Below, in pieces: positions 53,216 to 60,691 of a DNA stretch of 64,000 nt. Each line of letters begins with the position of its first letter. The first letter of the stretch is position 1. The stretch is from assembly GCF_003991425.1 (NCBI RefSeq), contig NZ_CP034346.1:657501-721500 (forward strand). Direction: 5' to 3'. A model generated the notes under the pieces. The model was not told the DNA's origin and searched no databases. It saw only the letters and a list, made by a program, of their open reading frames with translations. A program made the translations under genes and the position numbers. The stretch comes from Paenibacillus lutimineralis (GTDB lineage Bacteria; Bacillota; Bacilli; Paenibacillales; Paenibacillaceae).

Positions 53216-53244
53216 ATTATAGTTCGCTGTTGCAGATATGTCCA
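53216..53244 (-). promoter_or_regulatory. Promoter of the TPP-regulated operon
   Basis: Minus strand -35 TGGACA (53244-53239), spacer 17, -10 TATAAT (53221-53216). Transcription would start about 53209, just before the aptamer. Confidence 0.65.
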
Positions 53245-53378
53245 GTTAGAAAAATACAATACCGCGCTTCGACATCCGAAGAGATGGAGCCATTAACCGC
53301 AGAGGTAAAGGAGTTGCCACCTCGATCTGCAGCCACTTGTTCTGGTTGCCAATCTTGTTTAAGATAAGGTTAATCACT

Positions 53379-53888
53379 TCACGCTTCTGGATTTATGGGG
53401 TTCGTATCAGTCTGATTCGTAATGGCGCGATACTTCTTGAGCATGTAGAGCCGCCAGCGCACGATCATACCGAAGGCGAGAATGAAGAAAAGCGAGCCAG
53501 TCTGAAGAATGGAGACATATTGCTCGATTACTTCATGCAGAGCCAGCCGAATCACGAGCAGGCCGATCAGAATGAAGGCAAATCCGCTGGATCTTTTGGC
53601 AAATACTTGTCCGCCCTTCATCTCAAAATGGGTAGTGCGAATGAGCGGATAAGAGAACAGAAGCCAGCCAGCGGCAAAAGCGATGACTCCATACAGGACA
53701 GAAATACGCATCTGCGGCTCCACGAACATGGCGAAGCCGGTAGCCATACCGAGCGGAGGAATAATAATCTTCTTGATCGTCACCGGACGATTGCTGGCCT
53801 TAAGTCTAACGATGATGACAGATACGGCCATCAGAATCATAACAGCCGTCGCAATGATCCGCATATAAAAAGGGCTAATGGCGTCCAT
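53379..53888 (-). CDS. ccdC: CcdC-like membrane protein (YneJ, cytochrome c biogenesis-linked)
   Basis: 169 residues, four to five membrane helices. MRIIATAVMILMAVSVIIVRLKAS...PVTIKKIIIPPLGMATGFAMFV and GWLLFSYPLIRTTHFEMKGGQVFAKRSSGFAFILIGLLVIRLAL match CcdC (DUF1453). CcdC is encoded near ccdA in B. subtilis but is not essential for cytochrome c maturation there. GGGGTG site upstream. Alone here, without ccdA. Confidence 0.83.
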   Translation of the reverse strand: MDAISPFYMRIIATAVMILMAVSVIIVRLKASNRPVTIKKIIIPPLGMATGFAMFVEPQMRISVLYGVIAFAAGWLLFSYPLIRTTHFEMKGGQVFAKRSSGFAFILIGLLVIRLALHEVIEQYVSILQTGSLFFILAFGMIVRWRLYMLKKYRAITNQTDTNPINPEA

Positions 53889-54096
53889 AATAACACCCCT
53901 TCTTTAATGAATTTGGTTGATCGGTTACGATAAATAATTCAACGTTTTGAAATACCTCTTAGGCGAAATCATTATATCATAAATCCTCACCATGATAATA
54001 ATCACACGTAGATGTATGCATCAACCGGACCCGGGCTATAGAAGTGGGAACGGTCAAGTTATATAGAAACAAATTATAATCGAGAGGATGTAGTTT

Positions 54097-55152
54097 ATGA
54101 CGCAATTTGGTCTGAAGGATGAAATTCCAATTTATGTAGGTACATATGCAAAACCAGAGGAGCCGGGGATCTACTTATGCGGCTTGAATTTCCAGACAGG
54201 AGCTATGCGTGTCGTAAGCCACTTCTCCGGGATATTGAATCCATCCTTTGTCATTGTGAATGGCGAAGCTTCAAGACTGTACGCAGTGAGTGAACAGGCA
54301 GAAGGCCGTCTCGTCAGCTATAGAATCAATATTGCCAGCGGAGAGTTGACGGAGCTGGACTCCGTGCCAACAGAGGGCGCAGACCCTTGTCATCTTGCTT
54401 CACTGCCTAATGGTGACGTGATCGTCTCGAACTATTCCAGTGGGACCGTGAACCGCTTTGCCTTGGGTGAGCAAGGAGAAGCAAGCCGTTTGGCGGCGAA
54501 AGTTCAGCAAGTCGGCACAGGTCCGGTGACCGATCGTCAGGAGAAGGCTCATGCTCATAGCACCGTGACAGACTTAGAGGGGAAATACGCCTTTGCATCG
54601 GATCTGGGGGCCGATCGAATCTTTATTTATAGGATGCAGGATGGCGGTATGGTTCACCACGGCGAGGTAGCGTTACCTCCTGGGGCCGGCCCAAGACATT
54701 TCGTTCTTCATCCGAATGATCAATATGCCTATGGAATTAATGAGCTGAACAATACGATTACAATCTATAGCTATAACAAGGTGGAAGGTAGATTGGACAT
54801 CATCGACCATGTCGTTACGATTCCTGAGGACTTTACAGGCGAGAGCTATCCTGCGGATATTCATTTGTCTGAGGACGGCTGTTATTTATACGGCTCCAAT
54901 CGCGGCCATGACAGCATTGTACGCTTTGAAGTCGACGCGGTGACAGGCAAGCTTGTCGATCCAGAATGGACATCGACCGGGGGAAGCTGGCCGCGCAACT
55001 TCGCCGTGTTGGACGACTATGTGCTGGTCGCGAATCAATTCAGCGGCAATATTGTATCTTTCAAACGCGATGCCAATAGCGGCAAGCTGACAGCGACTGG
55101 GCAGGAGCTAGCCATAAGCCAGGCAGCCTGTGTTGAGCCCGTATTAGAGTAA
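54097..55152 (+). CDS. Lactonase family protein (6-phosphogluconolactonase-like, YkgB type)
   Basis: 351 residues forming a seven-bladed beta-propeller. IYVGTYAKPEEPGIYLCGLNFQTGAM, HSTVTDLEGKYAFASDLGADRIFIYRM, GPRHFVLHPNDQYAYGINELNNTITIYSY, YLYGSNRGHDSIVRFEVD and VLVANQFSGNIVSFKRD are the repeated propeller motifs of the Pgl/YkgB lactonase family. It may hydrolyse 6-phosphogluconolactone in the pentose phosphate pathway. GAGAGGATG upstream of the ATG. Followed by a short repeat remnant. Confidence 0.87.
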   Translation: MTQFGLKDEIPIYVGTYAKPEEPGIYLCGLNFQTGAMRVVSHFSGILNPSFVIVNGEASRLYAVSEQAEGRLVSYRINIASGELTELDSVPTEGADPCHLASLPNGDVIVSNYSSGTVNRFALGEQGEASRLAAKVQQVGTGPVTDRQEKAHAHSTVTDLEGKYAFASDLGADRIFIYRMQDGGMVHHGEVALPPGAGPRHFVLHPNDQYAYGINELNNTITIYSYNKVEGRLDIIDHVVTIPEDFTGESYPADIHLSEDGCYLYGSNRGHDSIVRFEVDAVTGKLVDPEWTSTGGSWPRNFAVLDDYVLVANQFSGNIVSFKRDANSGKLTATGQELAISQAACVEPVLE

Positions 55153-55156
55153 CGGA

Positions 55157-55208
55157 GGTAGTTCAACAACTCCCCTTTGATCATGTGGAATAGGATATTT
55201 TGAACACG
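55157..55208. repeat. MITE-like repeat, copy E (minimal remnant)
   Basis: GGTAGTTCAACAACTCCCCTTTGATC and ATATTTTGAACACGAACT: both termini of the MITE-like family with the middle deleted, directly after the lactonase stop. Confidence 0.6.
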
Positions 55209-55228
55209 AACTAATCATGTATTCTTAT

Positions 55229-55277
55229 AAATCGGTAATCGGGGAGTCAGAAGCTCACCCGATCTGCCGATTTTTTT
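55229..55277 (+). terminator. Intrinsic terminator after the lactonase gene
   Basis: AAATCGG-TAATCGGG pairs with CCCGATC-TGCCGATTT, followed by TTTTT. Confidence 0.85.
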
Positions 55278-55379
55278 GATTGAATACGCTCGAAGCCGGA
55301 ACTTATGATTTTCCAGTGAAAAAAACGTTTGACAAGAAAACCCAGTACATATAAAATAACACCATAACATACTAAACAG

Positions 55380-55685
55380 GTAGGAATAATTAAAGATGTT
55401 CTCACCGTACGGACGGAGGAACGCTCTACTTGCCTAGGCAGACACGGGTAGCGGCTCGGTTTGACCGTTGGGAGCAGGGCGTTTCTCCGTCTTTTGTTAT
55501 AGATACAGAAGTAATCAGTGGAGCTGATGAGTTCTAAATTCTATTTCGAAGAAGACCAACCCCACCTTTGGGGTAACGGTCGCACAGCTATGAGCGGCCC
55601 CGTTAGAGGTTTTCTTATACGGTCGGGAAAGGTTCCTGCTTGCTTGGTAGGCAAGATACTATGGGAGAAGATGGGGAGTGATACG
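55380..55685 (+). promoter_or_regulatory. Long structured leader of the sulfate uptake operon
   Basis: GACGGAGGAACGC (55412-55424) pairs with GCGTTTCTCCGTC (55479-55491), 13 pairs including one G-U, and CTTTTGTTAT follows: a terminator-like hairpin with a large loop that can hold inner stems (CGGCTCGGTTTGACCG). Then ACCCCACCTTTGGGGT and AACGG...CCGTT stems lie at 55559-55605. It does not match SAM, T-box or TPP consensus as I know them. Probably a regulatory leader, class unidentified. Confidence 0.5.
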
Positions 55686-56753
55686 ATGAGTAAATGGGTT
55701 AAGCAGAGTATTCTGGTCAGTTTGGTTCTGGCTATGTCGGTGGCACTGGTCGCCTGTGGCGGAGACAAAGCGAATGACAAAGCGAGTGCGACTGCTGGTG
55801 CGGATGGAGGCAAAGGGAAGAGCGTCCAGTTACTGAACGTATCCTACGACCCTACTCGGGAACTGTACGAGAGCTACAATAAAGCTTTTGCGACCTATTG
55901 GGAGAGGGAAAAAGGGCAGAAAGTAACGATACAGCAATCACATGGGGGTTCGGGGAAGCAGGCCCGGGCAGTTATTGATGGACTAGAGGCGGACGTTGTT
56001 ACACTGGCACTAGGATATGATATAGACTCCGTGCAGGAGAGCGGATTGATAAATGAAGGCTGGCAGCAGAAATATGAACATAACAGCTCGCCATATACTT
56101 CGACGATCGTCTTCCTGGTGCGGAAGGGAAATCCAAAAGGAATCAAAGATTGGGATGATCTCATTAAGGACGGGGTAGAGGTCATCACTCCGAATCCGCA
56201 AACCTCGGGTGGTGCGCGCTGGAATTATCTCGCGGCCTGGAGTTATGCCCTGCATCATAACAATAATGACGAAGCTAAGGCTCAGGAGTTTGTCAAACAG
56301 TTGTTCGAACATGTTCCGGTTCTGGACAGTGGGGCTCGCGGTGCGACTACGACGTTCGTAGAGCGCGGACTAGGCGATGTGCTTCTTGCTTGGGAGAATG
56401 AAGCCTGGCTTGCAGTTAAGGAACTGGGCCCGGATAAATTCGATATCATCTATCCGTCGGAGAGTATTCTGGCTGAGCCGCCTGTTGCGGTCGTCGATAA
56501 AATCGTCGATAAGAAGGGGACTCGCGAGGTAGCAGAAGCTTATTTGAAATATCTATACACAGAAGAAGGGCAGACGATCGCAGCAGAGAACTATTACCGC
56601 CCGACCCTGGACAGCGTGAAGGAGAAGTTCAAGGATCAATTCCCTGACATCAAGCTATACACAATTGATGAAGTGTTCGGTGGCTGGACGGTAGCGCAGC
56701 CGAAGCATTTCAATGACGGTGGAATATTCAGTCAGATCTATGTTCCGAAATAA
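55686..56753 (+). CDS. sbp: Sulfate/thiosulfate ABC transporter binding lipoprotein
   Basis: 355 residues from ATG 55686 (GGGGAGTGA upstream). Lipobox VALVACGGD. The sulfate-binding signatures are [82 protein letters not shown]. Earlier in-frame starts run through the structured leader and lack ribosome sites. Delivers sulfate to the CysT/CysW permeases encoded next. Confidence 0.93.
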   Translation: MSKWVKQSILVSLVLAMSVALVACGGDKANDKASATAGADGGKGKSVQLLNVSYDPTRELYESYNKAFATYWEREKGQKVTIQQSHGGSGKQARAVIDGLEADVVTLALGYDIDSVQESGLINEGWQQKYEHNSSPYTSTIVFLVRKGNPKGIKDWDDLIKDGVEVITPNPQTSGGARWNYLAAWSYALHHNNNDEAKAQEFVKQLFEHVPVLDSGARGATTTFVERGLGDVLLAWENEAWLAVKELGPDKFDIIYPSESILAEPPVAVVDKIVDKKGTREVAEAYLKYLYTEEGQTIAAENYYRPTLDSVKEKFKDQFPDIKLYTIDEVFGGWTVAQPKHFNDGGIFSQIYVPK

Positions 56754-56880
56754 TACGACCGCAACCAGCGGAGGAGCAAACCTGTGAGAGTGGTGGATCA
56801 GACAATATAGTGCGGACTTATGCTTCATTTTCAGTAGATGATCTGATTCGCCTTATGCAGGTAGAGAAAGGATGACTTTC

Positions 56881-57714
56881 ATGCCAAGCAGGACGGACAC
56901 CAGACGCGGAGTACTACCTGGATTCGGGCTGACGATGGGGTACAGCATTTTATATTTAAGCTTGATCGTATTAATTCCGTTATCCGCGCTGTTGTTGAAT
57001 TCTACGGGACTAACCTGGGAGAAGTTCTGGTCGATTGCAACCGATCCGCGAGTATTAGCCTCTTACCGAGTAAGCTTCCTGACCGCAGCGGCGGCCGGAT
57101 TGGTTGATGCAGTACTAGGATTGCTGCTTGCATGGGTTCTCGTTAGATATGAATTTCCAGGAAAAAAAATATTCGACGCAATGATCGACCTCCCGTTTGC
57201 GCTGCCAACCGCAGTTGCCGGGGTGTCGTTGACCGCGCTCTATTCATCCAAAGGCTGGCTAGGCTCATTTTTCGAACCGCTAGGCATCAAGACGGCGTTC
57301 TCGCCGCTGGGCATTACACTCGCCCTGATGTTTATCGGCATTCCGTTCGTGGTACGTACCGTACAGCCCGTACTACAAGATCTGGATGCAGAGGTCGAAG
57401 AGGCCGCTGCGACACTCGGAGCGAGCCGTCTTCGGACTTTCCGCTCCGTTATTTTACCGGAGCTACTCCCTCCGCTGCTCACGGGCTTTGCCCTCGCATT
57501 CTCCCGCGGCATTGGGGAATACGGTTCTGTCGTGTTCATCTCCGGCAATATGCCGATGAAGACCGAGATTGCGCCGCTGCTCATTATGTCGAAGCTGGAG
57601 CAATTCGATTATGCTGGTGCGACGGCGGTTGCGCTAATGTTACTCTTAATCTCTTTTGCACTTCTGCTGCTGATTAATTCATTGCAGAGCCGAGTGCGCA
57701 AGACGGCGCGTTGA
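56881..57714 (+). CDS. cysT: Sulfate ABC transporter permease CysT
   Basis: 277 residues, six membrane helices. FALPTAVAGVSLTALYSSKGWLG and the EAA loop DLDAEVEEAAATLGASRLRTFRSVILPELLPPLLTGFALAFSRGIGEYGSVVFISGNMP are diagnostic of CysT/CysU. AAAGGA seven bases upstream favours ATG 56881 over 56872. Confidence 0.93.
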   Translation: MPSRTDTRRGVLPGFGLTMGYSILYLSLIVLIPLSALLLNSTGLTWEKFWSIATDPRVLASYRVSFLTAAAAGLVDAVLGLLLAWVLVRYEFPGKKIFDAMIDLPFALPTAVAGVSLTALYSSKGWLGSFFEPLGIKTAFSPLGITLALMFIGIPFVVRTVQPVLQDLDAEVEEAAATLGASRLRTFRSVILPELLPPLLTGFALAFSRGIGEYGSVVFISGNMPMKTEIAPLLIMSKLEQFDYAGATAVALMLLLISFALLLLINSLQSRVRKTAR

Positions 57715-57762
57715 GTATAGCCGGGATTCATCGAATTTATAAAGCCAAGGGAGGGGCGTCGT

Positions 57763-58623
57763 GTGGCAGGTTCAGTACCTTTAGCGGCAGCGAGAACAAA
57801 TCCAGTTAGAAATCGCAGTACGAAAGAGTCGGGCATCGTCAAATGGACCTTAGTCAGCCTCGCCGTACTTGTTATTATGTGGCTGATCGGTCTGCCATTG
57901 ATTGTCGTTCTAACAGAGGCCCTGAAGAAGGGCTGGAGCGTCTATGTGCAGGCTATTTCCGATCCCGATGCATTATCGGCATTAAGATTGACACTGCTTG
58001 TTGCAGTGATTACTGTACCGCTGAATACGATATTTGGCGTCGCGGCCGCATGGGCGATTACGAAGTTCAAATTTCGGGGAAGACAGCTTCTAATCACTTT
58101 GATCGATTTGCCATTTGCCGTGTCTCCGGTGATCGGCGGCTTGATCTACGTGCTAGTCTATGGTGTACATGGCTGGTTCGGGCCTTGGCTGCAGGATCAT
58201 GATGTGAAGATTATTTTTGCATTGCCAGGCATTATTCTGGCCACGCTGTTCGTTACTTTTCCGTTCGTGGCCCGTGAGTTGATTCCGCTGATGGAGGATC
58301 AGGGGCAATTGGAGGAGGAAGCAGCGGTAACATTGGGTGCCAAAGGCTTCCGTATATTTTGGAAGGTGACGTTGCCAAATATCAAATGGGGTCTGCTGTA
58401 CGGAATTATACTTTGTAATGCACGGGCGATGGGGGAATTCGGCGCTGTATCGGTTGTGTCTGGGCATATTCGCGGATCAACCAATACTCTTCCGCTGCAT
58501 ATTGAGATTTTGTATAACGAGTATCAATTCTCAGCTTCATTTGCAGTTGCTTCCTTACTGTTGTTACTGGCGCTGATCACCTTGCTGCTTAAGAGCTGGT
58601 TCACTCGCAAGAGCAGTCATTAA
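57763..58623 (+). CDS. cysW: Sulfate ABC transporter permease CysW
   Basis: 286 residues, six membrane helices. DLPFAVSPVIGGLIYVLVYG and QGQLEEEAAVTLGAKGFRIFWKVTLPNIKWGLLYGIILCNARAMGEFGAVSVVSGHIRG are CysW signatures. GTG start with GGGAGGGG upstream. No cysA ATPase follows; that subunit must be encoded elsewhere. Confidence 0.93.
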   Translation: MAGSVPLAAARTNPVRNRSTKESGIVKWTLVSLAVLVIMWLIGLPLIVVLTEALKKGWSVYVQAISDPDALSALRLTLLVAVITVPLNTIFGVAAAWAITKFKFRGRQLLITLIDLPFAVSPVIGGLIYVLVYGVHGWFGPWLQDHDVKIIFALPGIILATLFVTFPFVARELIPLMEDQGQLEEEAAVTLGAKGFRIFWKVTLPNIKWGLLYGIILCNARAMGEFGAVSVVSGHIRGSTNTLPLHIEILYNEYQFSASFAVASLLLLLALITLLLKSWFTRKSSH

Positions 58624-58721
58624 GTGGGTGAACAGCATAGAGTGATCTATGTTAGAGGGAGGTTCATCTGATCAAGCTGAGAACAGATTCTAAATATTAT
58701 CGGGCAAGGGGGCTTCCACGA

Positions 58722-58943
58722 ATGACCAAACCGCTGAAGGTAGACAATGTGTGGCTGGAGCGGATCGCGGAGATGTTGAATGAGATGGAATTCGGGTCGC
58801 TGAATATCGTTGTTCACGAGGGACAGATTGTCCAACTAGAACGTACGGAACGGAAACGTTATGAGGTTGGTGGAGGGGCGGCAAAAGCATCCGGATCGTC
58901 TCGGAATGTGGTTAAACCGCTGCGTAAGTCAGAATCTCGATAG
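58722..58943 (+). CDS. YezD-like small protein (DUF2292)
   Basis: 73 residues. VDNVWLERIAEMLNEMEFGSLNIVVHEGQIVQLERTERKR is the DUF2292 pattern of YezD-type proteins, which commonly sit beside sulfate or sulfur-assimilation genes in Firmicutes. No biochemical function known to me. AGGGGG upstream. Last gene of the sulfate operon; a basic, Gly/Ser-rich tail extends beyond the domain. Confidence 0.78.
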   Translation: MTKPLKVDNVWLERIAEMLNEMEFGSLNIVVHEGQIVQLERTERKRYEVGGGAAKASGSSRNVVKPLRKSESR

Positions 58944-58977
58944 ACATATGATGAAAAAAGGAATTAGGATGAGAAAA

Positions 58978-59014
58978 GACCGTTATAGGGCAGGATGTCC
59001 TCTAACGGTCTTTG
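58978..59014 (+). terminator. Intrinsic terminator of the sulfate operon
   Basis: GACCGTTA pairs with TAACGGTC (loop TAGGGCAGGATGTCCTC), then TTTG. The right arm overlaps the 3' end of the convergent gene. Confidence 0.75.
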
Positions 59015-59946
59015 TCGTTGTTGATGATGCTGTCCGTATTCTCGGCCAGGGATGTTGCGATATGCTCCTCAGTCATCGGCAAGGCGCTAATCGTAGGATC
59101 AGACGAGAGATTGGTCTGGTAGTGTCCAACAAAGGGACGTGCTTTGCGCGGTTTGCTCCTCGTGAATAAGAATCCGCCCAGGAATAATAGAACTTGAGCT
59201 GCCGCAATATATGGAGCGATAACGGGACTGATGAAGTGGAGTAAATACATAGCAGCAATGAAGATGGCCCATAATCGCAACAGTATTGATCCTTCTCCGG
59301 GCCGGAATCCGCCCATTAGTGCAGGGTATAGGAGCAGCAGGGCGAATAGAGCGGAACCGAAGCGTGAATAGAAATAGACCGTGTCCAAGGAGTTCGAGCC
59401 CAGGAAGCTGACATCAGCACCGGTCCAGCGCAGCAGCAATTGATACACTAATATGAACAAGGCTGCGGCGAACAGAAAAGGGAAGGCAGGCTGTAATCCA
59501 AGCCAGAAACGAATACCCCAGCCCGGCTGTTCCAGCCAGTTCAATAGCTTGTCCCGCTCTTCGAGGAAGCGTTCGCTCTCTCGTTCCAGCGTTTTGAGCA
59601 GCAGCGGCAATCTCGCATGATCATGATCCTCCTTGTAAGCTCCAATCTGTCCGAGCAGATCCGAGCTTGCATAAGGAGCAGCATGGCAAGCGAGTAGACG
59701 GTCGATCAGTTCATTCTCTTGCTCCGGTGTAATCGTTCCATATATATTATCATTTAACAGCGGCGCAGAGGCGGCTGCATATAACTTTAGACTCTTCTCT
59801 AGATGCTCCAGCCGAGAGCGTAGTCCAATTCGCGTCCTCCAGCTGGTTACCCCATAAAGGGCCAGAAATGTAACCAGGACAAGGACGGCGGTCAAGGATA
59901 GCACAGCGTGCTGCTCCAGCCAGTTCATCCATTCCGATAGTGACAC
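59002..59946 (-). CDS. Membrane protein of unknown function
   Basis: 314 residues from the GTG at 59946 (AAAGGGTGA about eight bases upstream; longer frame from 60021 lacks a site). One N-terminal membrane helix (VLSLTAVLVLVTFLALYGV), a cytoplasmic helical region of about 130 residues with coiled-coil character, then four helices between residues 155 and 270, and a polar tail. I do not recognise the family. Monocistronic, convergent with the sulfate operon. Confidence 0.65.
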   Translation of the reverse strand: MSLSEWMNWLEQHAVLSLTAVLVLVTFLALYGVTSWRTRIGLRSRLEHLEKSLKLYAAASAPLLNDNIYGTITPEQENELIDRLLACHAAPYASSDLLGQIGAYKEDHDHARLPLLLKTLERESERFLEERDKLLNWLEQPGWGIRFWLGLQPAFPFLFAAALFILVYQLLLRWTGADVSFLGSNSLDTVYFYSRFGSALFALLLLYPALMGGFRPGEGSILLRLWAIFIAAMYLLHFISPVIAPYIAAAQVLLFLGGFLFTRSKPRKARPFVGHYQTNLSSDPTISALPMTEEHIATSLAENTDSIINNDKDR

Positions 59947-60691
59947 TGAAATCACCCTTTCGATATTCCTCTCTCCACTATTGCATATGAATTTATCGTT
60001 TTCAAGTTCTATGTAAACCAATCTTTGGTTATTTGTTCATTCTTTTATAGCTCATAGAGGTTGTCTTATAGAAAGCCTGTAATTTCTATAAAATTAGTAC
60101 ACTCATTATTGTCTCCTTGTTATGTACTGCTACTAAAGATATTAGGGACGGTAGTGGATTCACTCGATAGGCCAATAAAAGCTTGTAAAAGTACATAGAA
60201 TCTTAGAATAACAGATCAGAAACTGTACACGCAAATGCACAAAGAAGTAGGTCCGTACTACTCCTCGACTTTTTCTAACGAAACCTGGTATCGCTATTTG
60301 CACGAAAAAGCTAGTTCAAAATTGTAACGAAACAGGGTATCGTTATTGAACTCAAAAATTGCTTTTACAGCTCGATTTAGATCAAATAAGGATATGGAGT
60401 TTCGTTAGATTAAAAATGTCCTTGTTATTGAGAAAATAACGATTGGTAGTTTCGTTAGAGCTAGGAGGGGAGATGGTCGCTCTTTAATCTTTGGCTTGAT
60501 AAATCCTGGTTGAGATTCAAGACATACGATAGCCGGGCTTGATGCAATGTAGGTAATTATAATGATTCAATTGTAGAGCTAGAGCTTGATTTACTGCTAT
60601 TGGTGGAATAAAGGGTGGGTAGAGATTTGAGGTTGAAAGTGTATATTATGAAGATAAGAAGATAGGCAGAATGCCCGAAGGGAGACGTAGC
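59947..60691. other. Long intergenic region before nnr
   Basis: 745 bases without a credible gene. It contains copy 2 of the four-unit CTAACGAAAC element (60275-60458). The remaining sequence is AT-rich, and no clear promoter for nnr could be fixed. Confidence 0.5.
60275..60458. repeat. Four-unit CTAACGAAAC inverted repeat element, copy 2
   Basis: Forward units CTAACGAAACCTGGTATCGC (60275) and GTAACGAAACAGGGTATCG (60324) face inverted units GGATATGGAGTTTCGTTAG (ending 60408) and CGATTGGTAGTTTCGTTAG (ending 60458). Same order, orientation and similar overall length as copy 1 at 14854-15037, though the linkers differ. Confidence 0.8.

Noticed and set aside
53337..53933. Plus-strand 198-codon frame opposite ccdC
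   Set aside because: Antisense shadow of the CcdC-like gene; hydrophilic repeats without family match and no ribosome site.
55412..55496. T-box or SAM riboswitch upstream of the sulfate operon
   Set aside because: The T-box GGTGG-ACCGCG element and the SAM-I core sequences are absent.
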